Origin: Ilex aquifolium
Taxonomy: Eukaryota > Streptophyta > Magnoliopsida > Aquifoliales > Aquifoliaceae
Direction of reading: 5' to 3'
Assembly (NCBI GenBank): GCA_951799425.1
Contig: OX637391.1
Span: 8,566,551-8,630,550 of the forward strand
DNA length: 64,000 nucleotides
Position numbers and translations under genes: made by a program. This document shows, in pieces, positions 13,734 through 24,743 of the stretch. The first letter of the stretch is position 1. Each line of letters begins with the position of its first letter. Under the pieces are notes generated by a model, which worked only from the letters and a program-made list of their open reading frames with translations, had not been told where the DNA came from and made no database searches.

Positions 13734-13846
13734 AAATTATAACTGATGCGTTCTTAGAGATTTCTAAGCACGCCTACACAAATAAGCACGAACACATTGC
13801 ATGCGTTCTTGTTGGAGGTTTCCTTTCCCCTTGTTACCGAGGGCTG

Positions 13847-14346
13847 CCCTAGGCATTTTGGGGCATAAAGTAAAAATAATAAATGACGTTTTTTTTTAAA
13901 ATAATAATAATAATTTTTTTTTATTTTTTGAAATATAAAAATATTAATTAAAATTTTATATTCAAGTTTTTGTTATTATAGTTAAACTTGAAGGTAAGAG
14001 GGAGAGGGGAGAAAAATGATTGAAAAATTATGATGATAAATTTGAATTTGACTTTTTTGGGGGGTTAAAACTTGATTTTTAGTAGCTTTAGTTTTACTAA
14101 TTTTTTTTTTTTGTTTTTAAAAAATTGAAATTTTGGACCCTTTAATTTCATGGGCTAAATAAAGGTCCAATTTATTCAAGTTGAAATATTTTGTTTGAGT
14201 TTAAATTTAAATTTTTTGTGGGACCTATTTTTTATGAATTTAAATTTTTTTTTTAGATTATTATTACACACCTAAAAATTAAGGAACCTTCTTTAAAATG
14301 GGCCTAAAGCCCAATTTTTATTGGCCTAATGCTTGGGCCGGCCCTG
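13847..14346. mobile_element. hAT-like element with GGGCTGCCC/GGGCCGGCCC ends
   Basis: The left end GAGGGCTGCCCTAGGC and the right end GCTTGGGCCGGCCCTG are inverted relatives typical of CAGGGCCGG-type hAT elements. Flanks TTGTTACC and TTATCTCC are only partly alike, so exact borders are uncertain. Interior AT-rich, no transposase. Confidence 0.55.
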
Positions 14347-14893
14347 TTATCTCCCTGCCGAAAGGTTGTATACCTCAATATAATTATCCACACTTTTTTA
14401 CATTACAGAATGTGTCTTCCTATCCTTTATGAATCAATTTTAATTCAAACCTCATCAACTATCGCTCCACACGAACCCATAGAAAAATTCTTGGGGTGCT
14501 GTAGAGCATTTCACATTAAAAATGAAGCTGCTAAAGAGTGGATATTACAATTCAAACCCCATCAACTATTGCTTAATCTTAAGATTCGGATCTCATCAAT
14601 TACAAAAAAAAATCAATAAGTTTCGTGAATAAGTGGGCTCTTCTTGTTATATGAAACAGAGTAATGCAGGGCATCGTTCTCATTGGACTTGTGTTTGGGT
14701 TGTTGTTGGACTAAAATAGTTTTTAGGCATAAAAAATTATTTTTTGGTCGATTTTGAACCTAAATAAAAGTGGTACCCACTCATCGTTTTGAGTAAACTT
14801 TTGTGGATTCGTGTTCTACTCCGTGAGGAGAATAAAGTAATATATTCACTTGTTCAAATCAAGTAAGAGGTGAACGAGAAAATAGACTCTAAA
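14347..14893. other. Intergenic DNA
   Basis: No gene or element could be defined. It runs up to the ATGAC target duplication of the LTR retrotransposon. Confidence 0.45.
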
Positions 14894-14898
14894 ATGAC

Positions 14899-15704
14899 TG
14901 TAAGAGGTAAAAATTGACGATCCTCTCACACGTATGAATGATTGGTTTTTCTGTATAAGATATGTCTCTGAACTTGATCTCCCAGTCCTCCCTTTCCTGC
15001 AAAACGAACAAACTGCCCAAGATCGAAGTGCTTCGATCGAAGGCACTCCGACGCTTAAGTTAGTAATGGGATTCAAAGAATTGCCAGAAGACAAGGAGAG
15101 TTCAGCGTACCTTTCACCTTGGTTCCTTTGGCTTTTTATAGATCCCTGTTCAGTTAGGATTTCCATGATTTTCGATTCAAGGTGACACACCTTCCTTCAA
15201 TTGGGTGATTCTATTCAGGAAGTTGCTGAGATCTCTCCAGCAATTCCTTCCGTTGAGCCTATAATCATGCTTATTAGTTCAATCATAATGCCTGAATTAC
15301 AGGCATCTTTTTAGCGCCACGTTCACTGTTTAAACAGCTCGGTCGTAACAGTTCGGTTGTGATCAGTTCGGTCGTGAACAATTCCTTCTTTTTCGAATTT
15401 TATGATCAGCTTGGTTGCTATTTGATGATAGCTCAGTTGGATCTTAGCCTCGGCTCGGCCGGAACAACCTAGCTGTCTGTTCGGTCGAGTTTTATTCTCT
15501 ACTAGGTCGGGCCAATTTTAGCTCGGCCCGGATAGCCTAGCTATCTGCTCTGTTCGGTTGGACTAACTGTAGCTCGGCCCGAATAGCCTAGCTATCTACT
15601 CGGTCATAGTAGGGTCATTGCAAATAACTCTTTTCAGCACGTGCAACCTGCCACGTGTCCAAGTCTAATTGTCAGATGATGATCAGAATTTATCGATCCT
15701 TTCA
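14899..15704 (-). repeat. LTR, downstream (3') copy in element orientation
   Basis: 806 bp, starting TGTAAGAGG and ending CCTTTCA on the plus strand. It contains two to three units of a ~55-bp minisatellite built on AGCTCGGCCCGGATAGCCTA near 15440-15605, and the palindrome-like TGCCACGTGTCC near 15650. Open frames of about 80-115 codons on both strands here also occur in the other LTR and are not genes. Confidence 0.92.
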
Positions 15705-15718
15705 TTTGCCCCCAGAGA
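15705..15718 (-). other. Polypurine tract of the LTR retrotransposon
   Basis: On the minus strand the bases just before the LTR read TCTCTGGGGGCAAA, a G-rich purine tract in the expected place for plus-strand DNA priming. Confidence 0.7.
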
Positions 15719-16129
15719 ATATTTTTCATATGGCACACTGGAAGATATTCTCTGTTTACAATCCTTTCTCATTATTTGCCTTGCATTATTCGTTATGAAA
15801 AGATGTTTTTTCGTGTCCTTTTCCCGTAGCAAAGAGGTGTTACCTCAATGAAGGGCTTGAGAGTTCAATACTTAAAATTTTCAATCATGGCCCCCTTCCC
15901 ATAGCCAAGAGGACCTGCCTCTTTGAATGGTTCGGGCATCAGTTCGTGGTCACTTATTGTGACTCTTGCATCGATCTTCAAACTTTACTTGTTTGGCTTA
16001 CACCGTCGTGCCTAGCCGTGGGCCTAAGTTTGATCGGATGGCTGCACCTGAGCTAGGTCCCTGCCTCTGTCAGGATTTTTTCCTCTCTGCCTTAGCAGTA
16101 AGTTGTCTTATGCCTGAGCCTTCTCGGGT

Positions 16130-16345
16130 CTTTCATGTGGTAGGTACTCCACAAAAGAATTAGCTTTGAAGCTCAATCTTATCATTCGCGGGAGGTACTC
16201 CGCCGTTAGGCATCTTTCCTGTGGTAGGTATTCCACAAAAATTAGTTTTGAAGCTTAATCTTATCATTCGCGGGAGGTACTCCGCTAAAAACATAGTTTG
16301 AAAAGCTCAATCATGTTTACATATGGGAGGTACTCCCCTAAAGTG
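16130..16345. repeat. Tandem repeat with GGGAGGTACTCC motif inside the LTR element
   Basis: Two ~100-bp units (about 16136 and 16218) share GTGGTAGGTACTCCACAAAA, a GAAGCTCAATCTTATCATTC block and CGCGGGAGGTACTCCGC. A third partial unit ends near 16340. The core GGAGTACC/GGTACTCC is self-complementary. Confidence 0.75.
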
Positions 16346-17499
16346 ATATAGCATCAGTCATCCTAGCTCAAGAGCTTAGGCATATCATTTATAAAAGGAC
16401 GTCGATTCTTATTTCGGCTTGTAGCGGTTGTTTGGTCCAAATAGAGGAGTTGAGCACGGTACGACCCAACCCTTAATTTTTCCATACTTGAGGATCTCGG
16501 CCCCCATGTCAACTTGTTTTTGTGGTAGACAAGAATTATAAGTGTGTGTGTAACATGAAGCCTCATAAAAATTTCTCCAATATCAACAATGGAATCATGA
16601 TTGCTCGGGCTTCGTATCGCCTATTTATCTTTGATCTTTCGTCCTCCTCCTCTGGTCCAGATGTCCTCTCGATCTATCTCCAGTTGTTGGTGTCGGGGTA
16701 AAAGTTTCTGGATGCTTTGAAAGGATTTTCAGGACTAATGGAAGTCATGGGCACTAGCACGAGAGGTGGGCTGCTGGTATTCGTCCAAATGCCTCAATGG
16801 TTCTTTCGCATGACTAGTTTTGGCAATAGTACATACTTTTTGGTTACTAAAAGTCTTGTTGCAAGCACCCCTTGTTGCTGATCTCTTGTGGAAACAACTC
16901 AGGTTGTCAAAACTCCACTAAGTTTTCACCTGTTTTGCTTTATTCAAGGTAGTCTCTGAAACTCTGACATATACGGACAAGCTATGCTCTTGGTTACTCT
17001 GAAATACAAGAAAAGTCCTTGCCAATTATTGTATCCCTTGGGTGTCTTTTTCTAATTGATTAATCCTCCTTCGTCATTGCGATAAGCAGATGGCTTTAAT
17101 AAATCTGTTATGAGATTATGACCCATGATCCATATGTGATGTAAGCTCAAATAGATAATCAAACCAAAGCTTTCTAAGAATTCTTCATAGTTCATAATTC
17201 GGTGGGCTAAGAGAAGATCCTATAGATTCTTGAAGCCACAAGAGATTTTATTTGGAAATGTAGAACCATCATAACAATATATCTCTACAGATTTGTAACT
17301 TGAGTAATATTCCATTTAGGAGAAGCTTGATCTTAAGCCAATGTTCATCGGGCATAGTGGCACACTACACCGACAATGGATGTTGCTTACTTCCATCGAG
17401 ATCATGTGTAGATAAATTCTTGAGTCTCACCAATGTCCATAGAGAGTTTCACCGATGTCCATAGAGAGTTAATTTCTACTCATGTAGATCCTTCATATT

Positions 17500-18720
17500 A
17501 GGAATTGAGTGGTACACTCTAACTTGCCTTGAATTCATAAAATTTAATTCTCATTGATTGACACTTCAAGTCAAATATCAAACAATTGACCCTCTTGAAT
17601 TTCTTTCGGTATCAAATAATTGATCCTCTTGTATCTCTGTCATATCGATTTCTACGTCTTCTTGGATCTCTTTCTCATTGGCCAACTCCATCATAAAAAT
17701 TGGATCATCTCAAAGACTCCATGTGTCATTATTTATAGCATAAATAATAGAGTTATCTCCGAAACATAATATATCAAAAATGGAAAAAATCAAATATCAT
17801 GACAATCAAATTATCTTCGGAAAAATTCATTTTTTTCTCTTAGATCTCTTACCCATCAAAGCATGCCAGATTATGGGTGTCACACATTCATCACACATAT
17901 GTACACTCCTCAGATTATGAGCATGTCAAATATGCAAAGTCAAGTCAAAGGATTCTCATACCATGGGGTAGTCGCGTAGGGCTTATATGAAGAGATCCAA
18001 CTTCCTTTTATCTCCATAGATGTCTAATACACGCTAGATTTTGATCGCAACCATCTTTGCGGTATTGATTACTCACTCTAACGAGGGAGCCATACTCCTC
18101 TAATTTCTCATGCAACCTGTGAGTACTTGGTTCAAATACCAAAACCACCAATTTGGTAGAGAGTTAGTCTCTATTTATGTATGTCCCGTCTACTAGGAAT
18201 CAATGAATCAAGTGGCACACTTGGATCCCTCTTTATAGTCATTTTATATAATTCTCATTGATTGACCTCTTTGGTTGAATATCAATTAGGTAATTGACCC
18301 TCTTGGGTCTCTTTCTCGTAGGCCGACTCTATTAAGATTGGTCACAAACCATTGTAAAAATTAAATCATCTAAAAGGCACCAAGTTTCATAATTTATCTC
18401 CTATGTGCGAGATTTAATGCCGAACATGTGTCGGATGCATAAAAAGATTGAATATCAAGTGTGATACAGGCAAAGGCAATAGATAAGTTCTACCATGCGA
18501 AATAAACCAGAGTATATATATTGATATAAGCCATTAATTTTGTCATCTAATGTTGAACTTCATCACCTGTGTATTGGGAATCAAGTGGTACACTCTGACT
18601 CCTCTTGGAGTCATCACATTTAATTCTAATTAGTTGACCCTACGTCGGTTCAAGTAATTGACCCTCTTGGGTCTTTTTACGGTATCAAACAATTGACCTT
18701 CTTGGGTTTCTTTATTATAT
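17500..18720. repeat. Three diverged direct repeats inside the LTR element
   Basis: Blocks at about 17510-17640, 18190-18320 and 18570-18720 share the order: GGAATCAAGTGGTACACTC, TTTAATTCTCATTGATTGAC, then CAATTGACCCTCTTGGGTCT. They are diverged and separated by unrelated sequence. No coding reading was found. Confidence 0.6.
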
Positions 18721-18849
18721 GGTCAAGATGATTCAATTATGTTAAAGACATTATATATCATATTTTAGGCCAATCACATATTAACTAGTCTCATATTATA
18801 GGTAAAACTAACCTTTAAAATATTCTTTGGCATCCAAGACATACCAGAA

Positions 18850-19625
18850 AGTCCCAGACTTGTCTCTTTGCGTTGGTCACATGGAGCCCAAATAAAGGGC
18901 AGCAGACTTTGTTCTAAAAACAAATTCCATGGAAGAGAAATACCACAACCAGCAGTTTATGCTTCTGGAAGATGAATAATTCTTCTTGCTTTATGAGACG
19001 GCGTCCATCACGCAAGGTAGAAATACGGAAAACCATGATGAATTTTCTAGATGCACGTTCTCCTCGCTCTTGTACGCTATCCTCTGCTCGGCCGGACTAA
19101 ATTTAGGTCGGCCAGGATAGCCTAGCTATTTGCTCGGTTGGACCAATTTTAGCTCGACCGAGATAGCCTAGCTATCTGCTCGGTCGGATCTTGCCCTTTG
19201 CTTGGTCGGACCAACTTTAGCTCGGCCCGGATGGCCTAGCTACTTGCTCTGCTCGGCTGGGCTAACTTTAGCTCGGCTCGAATAGCCTAGCTATCTGCTC
19301 GGTCAAGTTTTATCCTTTGCTAGGTCGGACCAATTTTAGCTCGGCCGGGATAGCCTAGCTATCTGCTCAGTCGTAGTATAGTTGTTCCAAATAACTATTT
19401 TCAACACATGCATCCTTTGTGCTGGTCGCATGGGGCCCAAATAAAGGGCAACTGACTTTGTTCTAAAAACAAATTCCATGGAAGGGAAATACCACAACCA
19501 CCAGTTTGTGCTTCTGGAGGATGAATAATTCTGCTTCATGATACAACGTCCATCACGCAAGGCAGAAATACCGAAAACCATGATGAACTAGCTCTCGTAC
19601 GCAATGCTCGCGATCTCGATTGTTG
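18850..19625. repeat. Duplicated ~210-bp leader block around a CTCGGTCGG minisatellite
   Basis: A ~210-bp block (about 18860-19065, containing AAAAACAAATTCCATGGAAG and CATCACGCAAGG) recurs at about 19415-19620. Between them, about 19080-19380, are five units of the same ~55-60-bp repeat (TTTTAGCTCGGCCGGGATAG core) that occurs inside the LTRs. In element orientation this lies just downstream of the primer-binding site. Confidence 0.75.
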
Positions 19626-19718
19626 CACATACAAATTTATCGACAATGCTCGTCATATTATAGGGCAAGATCGATCGAGTACTTATATACTTACAATTCA
19701 CAGAAACTTGATCATCAT

Positions 19719-19736
19719 TTCCCACAGACGGCGCCA
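19719..19736 (-). other. Primer-binding site of the LTR retrotransposon
   Basis: On the minus strand, three bases after the LTR, the sequence reads TGGCGCCGTCTGTGGGAA. The first nine to ten bases fit the 3' end of plant tRNA-Asp, a primer used by many plant LTR elements. Confidence 0.75.
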
Positions 19737-19739
19737 AAA

Positions 19740-20560
19740 TGTAAGAGGTAAAAATTGACGATCCTCTTACACGTATGAATGATTGGTTTTTCTGTATAAG
19801 ATATGTCTCTGAACTTGATCTCCCAGTCCTCCCTTTCCTGCAAAACGAACAAACTGCCCAAGATCGAAGTGCTTCGATCGAAGGCACTCTGATGCTTAAA
19901 TCAGTAATGAGATTCAAAGAATTGCCAGAAGATAAGGAGAGTTCAGCGTACCTTTCACCTTGGTTCCTTTGGCTTTTTATAGATCCCTGTTCAGTTAGAG
20001 TTTCCATGATTTTCGATTCAAGGTGGCACACCTTCCTTCAATTGGGTGATTCTATTCAGGAAGTTGCTGAGATCTCTCCAGCAATTCCTTCCGTTGAGCC
20101 TATAATCATGCTTATTAGTTCAATCATAATGCCTGAATTACAGGCATCTTTTTAGCGCCACGTTCACTGTTTAAACAACTCGGTCGTAACAGTTCGGTTG
20201 TGATCAATTCGGTCGTGATCAGTTCGGTAGTGAACAATTCCTTCTTTTTCGAGCTTTATGATTAGCTTGGTTGCTATTTGATGATAGCTCAGTTGGATCT
20301 TAGCCTCGGCTCAGCCGAAACAACCTAGCTGTCTGTTCGGTCGAGTTTTATTCTCTACTAGGTCGGGCCAATTTTAGCTCGGCCCGGATAGCCTAGCTAT
20401 CTGCTCTGTTCGGTTGGACTAACTGTAGCTCGGCCCGAATAGCCTAGCTATCTACTCGGTCATAGTAGGATCATTGCAAATAACTCTTTTCAGCACGTGC
20501 AACCTGCCACGTGTCCAAGTCTAATTGTCAGATGATGATCAGAATTTATCGACCCCTTCA
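19740..20560 (-). repeat. LTR, upstream (5') copy in element orientation
   Basis: 821 bp. It carries a ~15-bp duplicated GATCAGTTCGGTCGT unit near 20205-20235 that the other LTR lacks. Otherwise about 97-98% identical to 14899-15704 by eye. Confidence 0.92.
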
Positions 20561-20565
20561 ATGAC

Positions 20566-22166
20566 CATCTTGAAATGTGAAAATAAAGATTGGACAATGT
20601 GAGATATAACATCAATCCTACATTGGATGTGCAAGAAAAGTTTGATGAGCATATAAACCTTAAGTTTGCTCTATGGATTGAGCTCCAAGGCGCATTGCAA
20701 TTTTGTGGACAAGGGAGGACCTACATGGGCTTAGGTTAGACAATACACGTGCCCTGCTCGGGTGTGATTTAGATCTAACCTTATCTTTTTATAAAAAAAT
20801 TCATTTGCTAAATGGATCTTTAATTTCTTAACCCAAATTTTAATTTCTGCTTGTTGGAATTCAAAGTTTGCACTGGTTCAAATTTAAATTTATCTTCAGT
20901 CCGAATTTGAATTTTGTGTTTGTTTATTATTGGGCAAACATGAATGATATCTTCTACGTTGCATGATATCTATTGGGTTGCTTTAGTTTTCATGGTAGCT
21001 ATCCGGAACAATCACCATTCAGCCTGCATTAATTACGCAATTCATAGTTACAAAATTAGTCATTAAGGGAGGCATTACATTCATCATTTTTTATAGTACA
21101 AAACATATTCTGGTTCGCTAGGCAAATAGATTGAAGTGTTATTTCTATTTGCTTGAAGATCATTATATTCAAGAAGGCAGATGTTGAAGATGAAATTCAA
21201 TGTTGAATCCAGTTCATACCCATATTTGGTATGCAACCCATATACATGTAGGACCTATGAATATCTCACTATTATCATAATATATGTATCCTATAAATAA
21301 CTATATTGTCCATTGGTTAATCTAATTTATACTCATGTTTGTTTAACTCAAGAGTATAAATGACATTTGTCTCGCTAGTCCAAGTATGGCTTGACCGAAA
21401 CCCACCCTCCATGGGCTTGATGAAATCCACATTCAAGAGTTTAAGGTGTCGGGTTAGGTACGGGCCGGGATTGCTGTTCATGTCTTGAAACAGCAGTCCA
21501 AACAAAGATTTTGGGGTCTATTAGACTATTTTTTTTCAAATCCATCTTGTCAAGCCCCTATAATGGATAGCCATTTAAAAAAGAAATTGTTTGGTAGATA
21601 AGAATCTTAGCATATGTTCTTCAATAGATTCACCAACAATACTTCCCCCAAGGCCTAGTTTATTGTTTTTAATATCATTGCTTTTTGATTGTGCAAAGGG
21701 GTAGGCGATGAAATCTGAACGTTGTTAGCCAACCATTCCTTAATCACATCTTGTTTTCTTATACGCTTCTTGATTCTTCAACATAATTTTCCTACATTGT
21801 TAAATTTAAAGAAAAGATAATTGTTTTGAATCCAACTATTAGATCGAGGTATGTGAAATAGTAATTTCACATGTTGCCTGATTTCTAAGGCCAACATTGG
21901 TTTCTCTTAAAGTATATGCATCAAAAAAGCGCAAAAAACAAAAAAAAAATGAGTGAAATTAGAAAGTAAACTTGATAATTACAATAATTGATTTAACTGT
22001 AGGTCCTAGTATTTATTAGGACTTGTTACCTATTTAATAGTTATGATTATCAAGTCTAATTTTTAGATCTAAATAACATTACTTATTTTTAAATTTATTT
22101 TTTAAATCCATGTGGCATTTCTCATAAAAAAAAAAGCATCACCAAATGTTAGATTAGATTACGCTT
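20566..22166. other. Intergenic DNA with a worn MITE copy near 21185-21510
   Basis: The stretch about 21185-21510 matches the MITE at 61017-61447 in order (CATACCCATATTTGGTATGC, ATTATCATAATATATGTA, AAACCCACCCTCCATGGG), so it is an old copy without clear ends. The rest shows no gene. Confidence 0.5.
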
Positions 22167-22167
22167 T

Positions 22168-22690
22168 GGGTGTGGTTATTCCCACCCGTTAAATATCTTT
22201 TTCCACCTATTTAACTCTTTATTTTAAACTATTAAAGTCACCCCATTTATATCCACCCCATTAATTACTAAACTAACTCCATCTATAATCACCAACTAAA
22301 AACTAAACTCATTCCATTTTATTTCAATCTACTATATAGATAATGATCAAAATTTTGTCCCGATGCATTATTTTGGTACCAAAACTTTTCAGATAAAATA
22401 TTAGTCAAAATATATTAAGAAAATTCAAAATATTGATAAAATATTGATAAAAATATATCAATATATCTCAAAATTTTTTAGATCACTTTTGAACATTGAT
22501 ATTTTGTTTCAATTACTATTTCATTTCGACTTCCTTAAAAAATATATTTAATAGTTTAATGAGATAGATATAAATGGAATAAATTTAGTCATTAATAGAG
22601 TGTATATAGATGGTATGAACTTAATAGTTTAAAATAAGAGGATTAAATAGAGTGAAAACGAATATTTAATGGGTGAGAATAGTCTCACCC
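22168..22690. mobile_element. Fold-back MITE with GGGTGNGAATA ends (~520 bp)
   Basis: The left arm GGGTGTGGTTATTCCCACCC continues into GTTAAATATC...TTTAACTC; the right arm reads its complement (AATGGGTGAGAATAGTCTCACCC). Pairing extends over about 150 bp on each side. No TSD was resolved and it is non-coding. Confidence 0.75.
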
Positions 22691-22852
22691 TATTGAAGTC
22701 CAATGGTCCGCCAATCCTCCCACTTTTTGTTAAAAGGTGAAATATAATAGTTAGATCCAAAAAATAATTTTAATTTTAATTTTTTAATTTTTTTTTACTT
22801 ATTTATAGAAATACGCTTTAAGAAATCTTTATAAATATGAGGGTTAATTACA

Positions 22853-23377
22853 CTAAAGGTCCCTAAAGTATGAGGTTTGTCTTATTTTAGTCATCAATGT
22901 TTCAATTGCATCATTTTAGTCCCTAAAGTATTGAATATGTTTCAATATAGTCTGTCAAGCAGACAACGTCCAGATTGCTAACAATTTTTATCATAAACTT
23001 GTCACGTAATACCTAAATATGGTCAAAAAATAAATTTGATAGCTCTTAAACAAAATTTGGGTAGCTCTTGACAAAAAATGTGTAATACGGATAGCTTTTG
23101 ACCAAAATTTGGGTAGCTCATGATCAAAACTGTGTAATTTGAGTAGCTATTTTGAGTAGAAATTAGGTCAAGAATTATCTAAATTATTTTTTTGTTCATA
23201 TTTAAGTATCACGTGACAAGTTTATGATAATAAATTGTTAACAATCTGGACGCTGTCTGCTTAAGGGATCGTATAGAAACATATTCAATACTTCAGGGAC
23301 TAAAATGATGCAATTGAAATATTGGGGACCAAAATAAGACAAATCTTATACTTTGGGGACCTCCAGTGCAATTAACC
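22853..23377. mobile_element. Fold-back element family 1, copy 1 (GGGTTAATTACAC ends)
   Basis: Ends GGGTTAATTACACTAAAGGT and GACCTCCAGTGCAATTAACCCT pair, and the arms pair for about 200 bp (left CAAGCAGACAACGTCCAGAT against right ATCTGGACGCTGTCTGCTT). The centre has repeated GGGTAGCTCTTGACCAAAA-type units. The same family recurs at about 39475-40014. Confidence 0.85.
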
Positions 23378-23445
23378 CTAAATAGGACCCTACTTGTCAT
23401 TCTTTCTCAAAAACTCGCTCAACTCCTCATTCCTTAGGGAAAATT

Positions 23446-23712
23446 TCATTTTGCCCTTGAAAGATATAAAAAAAATTAGTTTGCTTTCAGAATGATTAAT
23501 TTTTCTATATTGTCCCTCAAAGAAATAGAAACATTGCAATGTAGTCCACCCTCTTATTTTGGTCTGATTATCCATCTGTTATCAGGAATCACAAAATTGA
23601 CGGATAATCAAACAAAAATAAGATAGTAAAACACATTATGACTTTTTTATTTCTTTTAGGGGCAAAATGAAAATTTTTGTATCTTTCAGGGAACAAAATA
23701 AGATTTAGCCTA
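23446..23712. mobile_element. Small fold-back element (~270 bp)
   Basis: The left arm TTTCATTTTGCCCTTGAAAG pairs with the right arm ATCTTTCAGGGAACAAAATA, and internally GGTCTGATTATCCATCTGTT pairs with GACGGATAATCAAAC. Non-coding; ends approximate. Confidence 0.65.
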
Positions 23713-24743
23713 TTTCTCAATAAAATTCTCTCTCGATTAATTTAAACTCTCTTTTTTACAAGAGAGACTAATCCAACCAAATCTATCGATTAATTAACAG
23801 TTTGTCAATTTTGCCCCTGACTCGCCACAGGCTAGGTAGGCTCCAATTGGTGTAGGCAATGAATCATAATCATTTAATTTTTTTTTATTTCTATTATAGC
23901 CAAAAAATAAAAAATAAAAAAAAATAAAAAAAGGTTTCTCCAATAAGAGACCAAATTAGCTGAATTGGCCACCAACCCCCTTGACAGAGTTGGTCAGTTC
24001 GATTGGTGAGGTCCTCTCTCACCAACTTTCACCAACTCCTTTTTGCCACGTGTAAGATTCTGAAACAAGTCGGACCCACATTAGAGGAAGGCTTGATTCC
24101 TTTCTACGTGAAATCGAATCAGTCGGTGCCGGAATTAAAGTGGCCATGTCCTTTTAGGAACCAACAAAGTGAGACCAAATAAAAAAATCCCCCCAAAAAA
24201 AAAAAAAGTCTTTTGTTTTAAACAAAAAATGTTATTTACTACCACTTTATATTTTTTTTGTGTTTATTAGTTTCCAAAAATCATTAAAATGAAGGATACA
24301 TAAATCAATAAATATGTGGTTTATTTCATTGATATAATGCTTAGTTTTTTTATTTTCTCCAAATAAAAATAATTGAATTAGTATTTAATTCATTAAAATC
24401 TCCTAAAAATTATTTTCATTTGATGGTAGTAATCTTGTTTATTTTTTATTTGAAAATAAGTTAAAGTTAATCAGTGACAAATGCTAGAACTAGGAAAAGG
24501 GTATGATAGATGGAGATTTAAGCTAAGCTGAAATAAATTATAAAAAATAATACTTAATTATTTTAATAAAAAATTGATAGGATTCAATGATTTTATTGAA
24601 TATAATAAATAAGTGATTTTATATAGATCTTAACCGAGTTAACAATTTTTGCTTAGTATGGTAATCCCTCTACTAAAAATTCTTTTTACTCTTACCATAT
24701 TGATAGTTTACATCTTTTCAGGGTTAAGTACTGGGATTTGATT
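23713..24743. other. Intergenic DNA with ACCAAC-rich patch
   Basis: About 23965-24040 has ACCAACC (23971-23977) and two further ACCAACT sites. These resemble AC-element cores but lie 3.5 kb from CCoAOMT, so a role there is unproven. The remainder is AT-rich with no gene. Confidence 0.4.

Larger units (their letters stand above)
8828..13760. repeat. Segment B: second copy of segment A, split by four insertions
   Basis: Host pieces matching segment A are about 8828-9463, 10237-10697, 11998-12181 and a few tens of bases around 12684-12715 and 13734-13760. They keep the same order and orientation as 4967-6655. Reading across each interruption restores the segment A sequence (for example TTCTACTCAAATG near 12170 rejoins AACTTATTAAAAT near 12698), which defines the insertions independently of their own ends. 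Confidence 0.75.
14899..20560 (-). mobile_element. Complete non-coding LTR retrotransposon (5.66 kb, LARD-like)
   Basis: Two near-identical LTRs (14899-15704 and 19740-20560) both begin TGTAAGAGGT, end TTCA and lie in direct orientation. The 5-bp TSD ATGAC is perfect (14894-14898 and 20561-20565). A primer-binding site beside the right LTR and a purine tract beside the left LTR show that the element is transcribed on the minus strand. The 4-kb interior has no frame longer than about 80 codons and nothing recognisable as gag, protease, reverse transcriptase or integrase. By eye the LTRs differ at about 20 positions plus one ~15-bp indel, so the element is fairly recent and its lack of coding sequence is probably original. 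It must then have been mobilised in trans by an autonomous partner not in this window. Confidence 0.93.

Noticed and set aside
14846-15190. Frames of 83-147 codons on both strands of the LTRs (also 19588-20155)
   Set aside because: They lie wholly or largely in the LTRs, overlap on opposite strands and match no retroelement protein.
16130-16345. CRISPR-like spaced repeat
   Set aside because: Long diverged tandem units in a plant retrotransposon, not short identical repeats with unique spacers.
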